Below, in pieces: positions 57,001 to 64,000 of a stretch of DNA of 64,000 nucleotides. A program made the translations under genes and the position numbers. The notes beneath the pieces are model-generated. The model had not been told where the DNA came from and searched no databases. It was given only the letters and a program-made list of their open reading frames with translations. Numbering within the stretch: the first letter of the stretch is position 1; every line of letters begins with the position of its first letter. Source of the DNA: Aristolochia californica (lineage: Eukaryota > Streptophyta > Magnoliopsida > Piperales > Aristolochiaceae); assembly GCA_029961685.1 (NCBI GenBank), contig JARWKL010000001.1:57027314-57091313 (forward strand), given 5' to 3'.

Positions 57001-59195
57001 TGATTTCAACATTTAGGTTCCTGTGAAAAATAAAATCCCAACATCATCTATAAAGGACTGTGGAACCAAACATCTTGAAGCAAAACCACATTAAGGAGTC
57101 GTAGAAAAGCCATGTCCAAAGAAGTGTTCCTGATCCATTTATCCAAACGGAATCGAACTCTTGTGCCGCTACTGACATGAAAACAAGTTGCTTGGACAGA
57201 ATGAGGTTTCAGCGAACAATTGATTTCCACAAACTGGATGCCTGAGTTGGAATGTACTCTGGATGCAACCAGCAGTTCTGAGTAGTTATATTTAATGACA
57301 ACAAGATGCTGTCAAAGCATCTGAGGTTTCATGCCAAAACGCCATAACCACTTAGCAAGCAATGCTTTGCTTATCACAATAATGGACTGAAGACCTAATC
57401 CACCATTTGATTTTGCCAGCAAACCTAATCCCAACTAACTGAAAGTTATTGAAACCTATCCAAAGTTGTTCAGACAAAATATTTACATAACTTGTTTCTC
57501 TTTGCTTTTAAAATTGTAGTACCTCTCTTTTCTATTAACTTTTATATTTCATTTGAGGCATTATTGTTGACAATTTGCTGCAAACGTAGTCTTGAAATTG
57601 GTTGTATCTCATCATCTTGTAGACACATAGAGTAACTGCTGATTCTTCCTCTTCTCGTTGTCCATATTGCATTGTTGATTAGAACTTTCAGAGCGAGGCC
57701 GCCCACAAGTTTCCAATTCTCCATCTTCAGATTCAGTTTCCATTTCCGTCTCACGCTCCTGACCATCGTATCCATGCTTCTCCCTTCCAATGTCATCATT
57801 CTCCGCTGATTTCTCACGTCTTCGCTATTCCATTCCCAAGACTCTTGCACAACTTGGTCACTGTTTCTCCTTCGGTCATGCTCTTTTCTTCTCTCTTGCT
57901 CTCTTCCTCACTCCCAACGTCTTCCATTGTCGTGATCACGCACTTGATCTTCCCTTCTTCTTCGCTCCTTACACTCTGTTCCCTCTCGCTCTCTCAGCTC
58001 TCGGATCTTCCTCATCACTCCATTACATATGTCTTGTAAGTAAAGTTAAGAAACCTATTCAATCCCCTCTTGGTTTGTTCCTTATGGGACCTAACAGCGA
58101 GGGTTTTCTTTTCTTTTCTCTGTTTTCATTCCGCCGGTGATAATTAAGGTACAGAGGTAGCGGTAGCATTGAGGCAAGCCAGCTCATGAACTACTCAGGC
58201 TTGGCTAGGTGCCCACCCAACTTGTTCACTAAAATTAGCCTAGCGCAAGCCTGGCTTATCTCTGTTCGAGGCTTGCAAGCTGGCTTGAAACTATACCCTG
58301 GTATGAAATGCCATTTGGTAAAAAAACAAAGGTAGTGCTCCTAGAACAGGTAAAGTTTTTGGTTCTCTTCTCTCTTCCCTCTATTCTCTTCTTCCTCTGT
58401 TGTCTTCTATTCGTATCTTCTTCTCCTCTATTTTCTTCAGCTACCATAGGGCGGGGCGACACTGCCTCCCCTAGTAAAGAGAGGAGGGGACACCCTCTTC
58501 TCACTTTTCTTGAACCTTGAGAGGGGCGGTGCTGCTCATCCTGGTAAAAGAGAGAAGGGGAGTGTCACATCCCCTCTCCTCTCTATTGAAACAAGGAGGT
58601 GATCTCCCTGTTTTGACAGAGAGGAGAGGAGGAAAAGGCAACCCTCCTGCGCAGCACCGTGCTGTCAAGATTCACTGAAATGGGGAAGGAGGTGCAGAGG
58701 CCTCTCCTCCCATTTAACTCAAGATTGAGCCTCAAGATTTTTGCTTGAGCCAAAAATCAAGAGGAAGTACGAGGCTTTGGCTGGAGCCGAACCTGAACCT
58801 GCCAAAGCTTGACTTGTTTCCACCCCTGCTCTGTAATTGTATCACTTTAACTTATTTTGAGTGACAAATATGCTTCTAATCAGTGTATTTTAATTTTCTT
58901 TTGTAAACAACTTAAGCTGATTAATTATTTAGAGAGTAGAATTCAAACCTATTTATCTCAATTGACGCAATAGAGAAGTTAATTTGCTGGAATTGCTACC
59001 ATTTCCTCCAACACTTCAGCTATCTTGTTCTGTTTTGTCTACATGCATTATTTACTGGAGTACTCATAACTCTTTGCATGTCTTATGTTTAAAAATCTTG
59101 TCAATAGGTATCATGTCTACTGGTGCAATTAATGTGGTTCGGGGTGCTAGGTCATCTGTTGAAGAGTTACTGTTGATATACAATCATTCTGAAAG
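48029..59195 (+). CDS. Plastid long-chain acyl-ACP synthetase (AAE15/AAE16 type), 5' part
   Basis: This AMP-forming enzyme activates free fatty acids and loads them on acyl carrier protein in the plastid. Exons are 48029-48208, 48737-48928, 55627-55741 and 59108-59195, all GT-AG, and the frame carries on beyond the last donor. Exon 1 encodes a 60-residue Arg/Ser/Phe-rich transit peptide (MTIALHANPAFVFGNPCPTS). Exon 2 starts VTVQVRKCSPLLESSLLLTGG and contains EWIAVPDIWKTTADKYVDQIALVDPYH and KLTYKQ. Exon 3 is LELEIIYFAEGLRVLGVMPDEK then LALFADNSCRWLVADQ. Exon 4 is GIMSTGAINVVRGARSSVEELLLIYNHSE. These match the N-terminal subdomain of plant AAE15/16. The AMP-binding core and C-terminus are absent, so those exons should lie past 64000. 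Introns 2 and 3 are 6.7 and 3.4 kb and full of retroelements. Confidence 0.92.
49751..49867 (-). mobile_element. TRIM-A solo LTR, diverged
   Basis: TGTTAAAGTTGGGTCCAGGT... to ...TTATTTCTACA is the reverse complement of the TRIM-A LTR. It is 117 bp against 118, colinear along its length but with many substitutions. No partner LTR or interior lies beside it. Confidence 0.7.
49954..49970. repeat. 17-bp LINE target duplication, left copy
   Basis: AGATCGCCCTACTACAT here recurs exactly at 51121-51137. Confidence 0.88.
49971..51120 (-). mobile_element. 5'-truncated LINE (zf-RVT and RNase H) with 17-bp target duplication
   Basis: A 1150-bp minus-strand LINE ends in an A tract (seen as T14 near 49973-49986) and is bounded by AGATCGCCCTACTACAT. 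The frame at 50902-50324 shows DAKSTSHILLQCIFSWKVW (zf-RVT), ASFIPWGLWNERNRRSFDGK and PGYLKLNFDGPSLGNPRISGFGGVISD. The frame at 50303-49998 adds INPLHIEGDSKVVIGWCEY and HIPRSANSATDILVKQGA. One frameshift divides the RNase H domain. Confidence 0.92.
52499..52520 (+). repeat. G22 homopolymer
   Basis: An uninterrupted run of 22 G in acyl-ACP synthetase intron 2. On the sense strand it would be a G-rich transcript able to form a quadruplex. Confidence 0.9.
52690..52972 (-). mobile_element. copia 3' LTR remnant
   Basis: On the minus strand, CCAACTTGAGAGGGAGTGTTAG (52988-52967) is the polypurine tract and LTR start typical of plant copia elements. The LTR carries TATAAATAGTAGAG near 52855-52842 as promoter. 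The left end is approximate and the interior is mostly gone (52973-53240 at best). Confidence 0.65.
53081..53125 (+). repeat. Direct repeat flanking TTT plus A8 (poly(A)-only insertion)
   Basis: ATGAAGTAATGCGCTCT (53081-53097) recurs with one mismatch at 53109-53125. TTTAAAAAAAA lies between. Same form as 37590-37638. Confidence 0.7.
53451..53934 (-). mobile_element. 5'-truncated LINE (RNase H only) with 17-bp target duplication
   Basis: A 484-bp minus-strand insertion bounded by ATCTCTTACTCTATCTT (53434-53450 and 53935-53951). It encodes almost the whole RNase H domain in one frame: RLNFDGSATSCPGPAGFGSG, AAYAGPLGISGSTNAELAGLLHGLN, PLIIEGDSKIVIDRC and CTWTHVPRSTNSFADG. The 3' end is A-rich. 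The intact frame suggests a fairly recent insertion. Confidence 0.92.
54050..54215 (-). mobile_element. tRNA-derived SINE-like unit with doubled A-box segment
   Basis: The minus strand contains TAGCTCGGTGGTTACAAGGG (A box) and GGTTCAAGTCC (B box) at tRNA-like spacing. A second TAGCTCAATAGTTACATGGG lies about 60 bases upstream, so the head is partly duplicated. Confidence 0.65.
55742..59107 (+). other. Acyl-ACP synthetase intron 3, 3.4 kb
   Basis: A GT-AG intron. A minus-strand LINE fills 55785-57450. The rest is unassigned: 57800-58140 is pyrimidine-rich and 58340-58700 has repeated GAGAGGAGGGGACACC-like purine blocks. Neither looks coding. Confidence 0.7.
55785..57450 (-). mobile_element. 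LINE 3' portion, 40-odd bp after a splice donor
   Basis: Minus-strand pieces give GTRVRFRLDKWI (near 57150), GAIWNERNNQTSNGRQ (near 56500), and IKRVHTVRNANSMANSVVRNGANLPALVVSDY (near 55990-55890). These are the post-RT, zf-RVT and RNase H tail regions. The A tract is seen as T9 near 55777-55785. The exon 3 donor is at 55742. Confidence 0.8.
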
Positions 59196-59744
59196 GTAAG
59201 GGCACGACACCCTCCTCTTGGTGCTCTCTAGTTTACCCAAGGAGATTTTGATTATAATGGATATTTCTTTGTGTGTGTATTCTGTCATATTGGAAGATAT
59301 CATTTTCCTTACAGTTACATATGCATGTCTTGTTCAAGCTGGGCAGTTCCTTACAGATGACTAGCTGAAGTTAGGTAGGCCCATTTGCTATTAATAAGCA
59401 TAAGATCTTTTTAAGCGTAAACCAACATGGTATTGTGCTTCTACGCCAAATTTTCACTCATAGATAACTAACTTGAGATGTGGAGCATATGTTCAACTAT
59501 AGAACGATGGGACTTTTTATCCACTGATGTTTCCTCATATGTCTAGGTCTAAACAAGCATAGACTACTAACATACCATTGAATAAAAAATATATGGACAT
59601 ATCGTTTGTACTGATATCATGTGCAATCAGGAAACTAAAAAGAGAAAAAGAAACTGAGTAGAAAAGAAGTCAGATGAGAAGAACAGGAAAAGTAGATGCA
59701 TGCAGTAGAAAAGGGATAATAGGTGTGACCAGTTTAAAAGTCGG

Positions 59745-60054
59745 CTATCCTCTTCTCTTTTATACTATGTTAAGAGAATGATAAAGTTAATAACATAGAC
59801 TTTCAAGTGGTCCGACCAAAGTATGCTAACCACTAATAGCCACTTCAGTGTTTGTTGGACATATGAGATAGGTATCCAGCATAGCCACGGCCATTGTGTC
59901 TATCCTCTTCTCTTTTATACTATGTTAAGAGAATGATAAAGTTAATAATATAGACTTTCAAGTGGTCCGACCAAAGTATGATAACCACTAATAGCCACTT
60001 CAGTGTTTGTTGGACGTGTGAGATAGGTATCCAGCATAGCCACGGCCATTGTGT
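59745..60054. repeat. 155-bp tandem duplication
   Basis: CTATCCTCTTCTCTTTTATAC... to ...GCCACGGCCATTGTGT occurs twice in succession (59745-59899, 59900-60054) with only a few substitutions. Confidence 0.9.
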
Positions 60055-60289
60055 TGACTGATAGAAAACTAATCCATCACTAGATAACAGAGACCAATCT
60101 CCCTCAGACTTACTAACCAAATCTCGGAAGCTGAGATCAAGCCACTTTTAGGGAGTCTATATGTATATAGCAAAACGAATAGATAGATGTATAGGCATGA
60201 ATACTATTAAGAGATGAAAGGATATAGATGAGGGCCAAAAAAGGCAGTCATATGCAAGAGAGAAGAAAAAGAAGGTTACAGCAGCTGCA

Positions 60290-60640
60290 CTTATATTGAA
60301 TTATTGTTCTAGGGGTTGGGGGTGATTTTGAAGGAGTTCCAACCAACAAGGTATGGTCAGGAAGCTCACTCCTTGCAAAGGATTCTGCCAGACTATTGGC
60401 TTTTGTTGGTACTTGGACTCATGAAACTTTGACCTAAGCCATGATGGTCTTCACATTCCATTATCAAGTGACTGAAAAGATAAATTTTGAAAAACTTTAA
60501 ACCTTGAAAGAGATATAAGCTTGGCCTTTCTGGAACCAACAATACAGATGCATAATTCATCTTAAATAACCATGCTATCCCTAAAAGCAATTTCACTGCA
60601 TTGGCTTCTATTACCATTCAAGCTGGCATCATAATTCATC
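60290..60640 (-). mobile_element. LINE RNase H tail fragment
   Basis: Minus-strand reading near 60430-60330 resembles the end of a LINE RNase H (a PSTNKSQ stretch, then LADSFARSELPDH in another frame). Weak and short. Confidence 0.45.
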
Positions 60641-60746
60641 TAATCCATCCATCTCATCTTGCAACTAGTGGAGGTACCCATCTGTTGGAGATCATGCACT
60701 GCTAGCTAAGAATAACTGTTGATACACTTTCATCAGTAACAGAATA

Positions 60747-60749
<3 letters not shown>

Positions 60750-60788
<39 letters not shown>
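60750..60788. repeat. TA dinucleotide microsatellite
   Basis: About 19 AT units. Confidence 0.95.
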
Positions 60789-60793
<5 letters not shown>

Positions 60794-60949
60794 TTATATT
60801 GATAGGAAAAAAACTTTGAAACATTGACAAGCTTTAAACTTTTAAAAGAGACCCTTTCTGGAACTAAGTATTCTAAAGAGAGCAAAATTGATTAGAAGAG
60901 ACATTCACATACTACCTATCTTCCCTCTTTGGCTTAGGATTACCCTCAA

Positions 60950-61720
60950 GCAGATTTTGGGGTTTGTCTTGATCCATCAACTGGGGTAATCCAAGCTTGA
61001 ATGTTCTCCATCTTGGAAATGGAATTCACGTGATGAAGCATGAAGATGTTCCTGCTTACAAACGTTCAAGTGCCTTGCTCAAAATAAAGAGTAACAGATG
61101 ATTTTTCTGATGACTTCCAAGAAGGTACATGAACGTGTTGGCCATAAAGTTGAAAGAGATTTTGGGATTTGTCTTGATCCATCAACTCGGGAAGCTTGAA
61201 TGTTCTCCATCTTGGATATGGAATTCATGTGATGAAGCATGGAGAGGTTCCTGCTTACAAACGTTCAAGTGCCTTGCTCAAAATAAAGAGTAACAGACGA
61301 TTTTTCTGATGACTTCCAAGAAGGTACGTGAACGTGCTGGCCATAAGGTTAAAAGAGATTTTGGGATTTGTCTTGATCCATCAACTGGGGGTAATCCAAG
61401 CTTGAATGTTCTCCATCTTGGAAATGGAATTCACGTGATGAACCATGGAGAGGTTCCTGCTTACAAACGTTCAAGTGCCTTGCTCAAAATAAAGAGTAAC
61501 AGATGATTTTTCTGATGACTTCCAAGAAGGTACGTGAATGTGTTGGCCATAAGGTTAAAAGGACACTACCCCAAGTCATCAGTGACTTTCATAGTTCCCA
61601 CTTATGAACAGTCAAGTGCCTTGCTCAAAATAAAGTGTAACAATTAATTTTTGATGACTTCCAAGAAGGTATATATAGGAACATGCGGGTCATTAGGTTA
61701 AAAAGGACACTACCAAATGT
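60950..61720 (+). repeat. Tandem array of ~200-bp units with coding-like frames
   Basis: Units begin at TGACTTCCAAGAAGGTA at 61111, 61310, 61516 and 61655, with a partial unit before 61111. Spacing is 199, 206 and then 139 bp, the last unit having lost its middle. In the best unit (61309-61506) the frame reads through 65 codons: HKVKRDFGICLDPSTGGNP, then LNVLHLGNGIHVMNHGEVPAY and KRSSALLKIKSN. I do not recognise the product. Confidence 0.85.
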
Positions 61721-61754
61721 CAGAGTTGAAGGCATGTGCTTGATTCCGTATTGG

Positions 61755-61759
61755 AGTTT
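61755..61759. repeat. TRIM-A target duplication AGTTT, left copy
   Basis: AGTTT precedes the 5' LTR and recurs at 62251-62255. Confidence 0.8.
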
Positions 61760-61877
61760 TGTTAAAGAATAGTCCCACATGGATTAGTGAGTACAAAGAT
61801 CTTGAGTTTATTAGTTGAGAAAGAGGTTTCCTAAGTTGACTAGTCATTTTAGGATGGGCCTTGGACCCAACTTAATA
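61760..61877 (+). repeat. TRIM-A 5' LTR
   Basis: 118 bp; ends TTAATA where the consensus has TTAACA. Confidence 0.92.
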
Positions 61878-61897
61878 TGGTATCAGAGCAGGTACTC

Positions 61898-62120
61898 ATA
61901 TGTGGCCTACACCTATACTATCCACTTGTAGAGCTACAAAAGAGGGCGTACACCTAAATTATCCACTTGTAGACTCACAAAAGAGGGCCTACACCTAAAC
62001 TATCCACTTATAGTGCCACAATAGAGGGCCTACACCTAAAAATTATCCACTTGTAGAGCCACAAAAAAAGGGCCTACACCTAAATTATCCATTTGTAGAA
62101 CCACAAAAGAGGGCCTACAC
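61898..62120 (+). repeat. TRIM-A internal tandem units
   Basis: Five units of about 41 bp on the pattern CCTACACCTAAACTATCCAC, TTGTAGAGCCACAAAAGAGGG, then a partial sixth. The copy at 6988-7336 has three. Confidence 0.9.
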
Positions 62121-62132
62121 GTGAGGGGGGAG

Positions 62133-62250
62133 TGTTAAGGAATAGTCCCACATGGATTAGTGAGTACAAAGATCTTGAGTTTATTAGTTGAGAAAGAGGT
62201 TTCCTAAGTTGGCTAGTCATTTTGGGATGGGCCTTGGACCCAACTTAACA
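62133..62250 (+). repeat. TRIM-A 3' LTR
   Basis: 118 bp, TGTTAAGG...TTAACA, with canonical ends. Confidence 0.92.
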
Positions 62251-62309
62251 AGTTTCAATCAAATTGGACATGGAACAGTGAAAAGTGTCTGGTAGGGTAA
62301 ATATGCTTT

Positions 62310-63310
62310 TTTGTTTTTTGTTTTTGAAAAAAGGCAAGCTTATTTGGCTCAAGGCCGGAACAAGAGTACTAAAAGGAAGGTGGGAAAGGGGGGTAGGGGG
62401 TCAGCACAATGAAAGATTGTTGGGCCACCCTCTCATTTGCAAGCATATCAGCAGCACCATTAGCACTTCTTTTACTTGAGACAAAAGACAAACAACATTT
62501 GGGGCTAGGTTGCAAATTTTATAGGTTTGAAGATGTTGCCTGGGGGGGTTCTAGGGTGTCTGCACCAACCAATGACTGCTCTTGAGTCACACTCAACCTC
62601 AAGAAGGGCCGAGAATTGCTGCTGATAGAGCCTTAGACCATGGAGGACAGCTAAGATTTCAGCTATGGTTGGATCAAAATGTCCCAATGGTCTATTGTAA
62701 GATAGGATTATTGCGCATTTAAAAAAAAAAAGATAGGATTTTTGTGCCATCATGCTACCTAAACACCTCAACAAACCGGGTCAGCCCTGGTTTCCTTTTG
62801 AATATCCATCAAAGTTTAGCTTAATGTTGCCCGCACTTGGAAGTCTCCATGTCTGTGACCCAACTTGATTTGCGCTTGCCATCCGAGCAACCAGACTCCA
62901 GCTGCTTCACATGAGCTCACTAGGGATTCCATCAAAAGCTGGTCTAGTGCTAACCAAAGAGACAATCTGCTGGTCAGCGCTAGCAATTAATTGCTGCATA
63001 GAAGGAGGCCTTCTAGTAGAAGTGTTTTCCATTCCTTTCATTCCATTGCACCCAAGGAATCACAATCAAGCAAACTTTCTAGAGGATTGAGCCCAAGAGA
63101 GGAAAGCATTGGGAGTATTTTTACTAGTTGAGAGGGTAGAAGGAGCACCGGAGGGCACCTTGAAGTTTAAAAAGGCTCATGAAAGGTCCTAGATTGATGT
63201 TGCAATAGGGTAGTGGATGAATAAGTGGCTCACTGATTCCTTTTCCAGGTTGCAAAGACGACAGAGGCTGGACCTGTAGAACTTGTTTTTTTAATATTGC
63301 CTCCTCTCGG
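62310..63310 (-). mobile_element. LINE 3' portion (zf-RVT tail and RNase H)
   Basis: The minus strand encodes ILSYNRPLGHFDPTIAEILAVLHGLRLYQQQFSALLEVECDSRAVIGWC, the RNase H middle. Broken zf-RVT-like frames lie to the right (62800-63300). An A-rich 3' end is seen near 62312-62330. The poly(A) scar at 62700-62747 lies inside its RNase H frame. Confidence 0.75.
62700..62747 (+). repeat. Direct repeat flanking ATTT plus A10 (poly(A)-only insertion) inside a LINE
   Basis: AGATAGGATTATTGCGC (62700-62716) recurs as AGATAGGATTTTTGTGC (62731-62747), two mismatches in 17. ATTTAAAAAAAAAA lies between. It breaks the LINE RNase H frame, so it came after that LINE. Confidence 0.7.
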
Positions 63311-63769
63311 TTGAAGGCCTCCCATTCACTGGTTCGATTTTATTGATTTTTTTTGAAATTTTAATTGCTTCCTATTGGTTGAAGGCGATTTTGTCAATAA
63401 AGACCCTAGAGTCACCAAATCGGAGGAGGTTCCTTTTCCTTTGTGAGGCAATCGCATTAGTTCTCCATTTTGTGTTCCTTCGGATGATAGTTCATCTCTC
63501 ATGCATAGAGTCCACACCATCTGCAACGATCCTTCCTTTGTTGTTTTTGTTTTTTTTTTTTTAATTTTTTAATTTTATTTTTGTTCTTTCAGAGTCACAA
63601 TGAGTCTCCCTTTGACGATTGTCTCATTGGTTATCCCATGCTTCTCCAACTTCCTCCGTGCTCCCTGAGCACCGATCTTCTCTATGATCTACACATTCTC
63701 TTGTCATCTTCTCCCTAGCCAGCATCGCCCTGTTGTCTTCTCCTTTTTTACTCCCTTTAGTTGTTTATC

Positions 63770-64000
63770 ATTAGTCTGCTCAATCTCACTGGCACAATGA
63801 AAGGCCACTTGCACAAGTTCCTCAAGGTTAAGGCAAGGAGATCTTTTCTCCCCATTCCTGTTTATAGTCATTGGGGAGGCACTTTTCAATCTTCAAAGCA
63901 GTGAGTGCCATGGCTGGGTCACAGGATTGTCTACTAGAGACAGTCAGGTCCAAGTTCCTTTCTTACAAATCATGGATAACACAATCCTCTTTCATGAAGG
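63770..64000 (+). mobile_element. LINE reverse transcriptase fragment, runs off right edge
   Basis: Plus-strand frames give TGTMKGHLHKFLKV, then in another frame a QGDPLSP-like turn and FIVIGEAL. At 63966-63992 comes an MDNTILF stretch equivalent to the catalytic Y-A-D-D-T-I-L-F box, with Asn at the second Asp. The rest lies beyond the window. Confidence 0.75.

Larger units (their letters stand above)
61760..62250 (+). mobile_element. TRIM-A, complete 491-bp element
   Basis: Two 118-bp LTRs (61760-61877, 62133-62250; consensus TGTTAAGGAATAGTCCCACA...CAACTTAACA) are flanked by AGTTT. TGGTATCAGAGCAGG (61878-61892) is the Met-tRNA primer site and GTGAGGGGGGAG (62121-62132) the polypurine tract. 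The 255-bp interior is non-coding and built of five ~41-bp tandem units. The LTRs differ at four positions, all transitions, with A or T in the left copy. It depends on other elements for enzymes. Confidence 0.95.
59196..64000 (+). other. Acyl-ACP synthetase intron 4 (open at right edge)
   Basis: The donor GTAAGG at 59196 is not followed by any recognisable acyl-ACP synthetase exon before the window ends. This intron is therefore at least 4.8 kb. It holds two tandem arrays, LINE pieces and a complete TRIM. Confidence 0.65.

Noticed and set aside
57790..58140. 116-codon plus-strand frame rich in Leu/Phe/Ser
   Set aside because: Pyrimidine-rich DNA gives such frames by chance; it lies within an intron and has no known motif.
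59340..59420. Possible further TRIM-A LTR (TAGCTGAAGTTAGGTAGGCCC)
   Set aside because: Only about 20 bases resemble the LTR; the rest does not align.
1..64000. CRISPR arrays, bacterial operons, rRNA or intact tRNA genes
   Set aside because: None seen. tRNA-like motifs occur only inside SINE- or TRIM-type repeats, and the window is plant nuclear DNA.

Overview
The window is nuclear DNA of a flowering plant, most likely a eudicot. It shows split genes with GT-AG introns, plastid transit peptides, Ty1/copia elements, plant L1-type LINEs with a C-terminal RNase H domain, TRIM elements and a decayed plant pararetrovirus. I cannot name the species. Introns are very long (one is over 7.5 kb) and packed with retroelements, so most of the 64 kb is repeat.

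Four host genes are supported. (1) AP4E, the epsilon subunit of the AP-4 adaptor, lies on the minus strand. Nine exons run from 24182 down to 7590, and the C-terminal exons lie beyond base 1. (2) A one-exon gene for a small two-helix membrane protein of unknown function lies at 26042-26572 (+). (3) A plastid 3-hydroxyacyl-ACP dehydratase (FabZ type) lies on the minus strand with four exons, 39686 to 35026. (4) The first four exons of a plastid long-chain acyl-ACP synthetase (AAE15/AAE16 type) lie at 48029-59195 (+), and the gene runs off the right edge. FabZ and the acyl-ACP synthetase are head to head and both act on acyl-ACPs in plastids.

Layout: 1-7589 is the last visible AP4E intron, holding a LINE split by a copia element and a truncated TRIM. 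7590-24182 is AP4E with LINE pieces in its introns. 24.2-26.6 kb is the AP4E promoter and the membrane-protein gene. 27.2-31.2 kb is a decayed retroelement mosaic hosting a complete 1.3-kb non-autonomous LTR element. 31.2-34.8 kb is a decayed endogenous caulimovirid. 35.0-39.7 kb is FabZ. 40.3-46.6 kb is an unrecognised coding-like remnant split by a second copia element, a complete 324-bp TRIM and a copia integrase scrap. 48.0 kb onward is the acyl-ACP synthetase, whose introns hold several 5'-truncated LINEs, SINE-like units, a complete 491-bp TRIM, a solo TRIM LTR, tandem arrays and a homopurine G tract.

The observations I rate highest are: a conserved AP4E N-terminus that begins at a CTG in strong context where the family has ATG; three tiny insertions made only of (A)TTT plus an A tract, each between 16-17 bp direct repeats; a TRIM family present as complete, truncated and solo-LTR copies whose internal tandem array varies in unit number; and a second TRIM with tRNA-like T-arm/B-box motifs inside. 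I found no wholly new multi-gene system.
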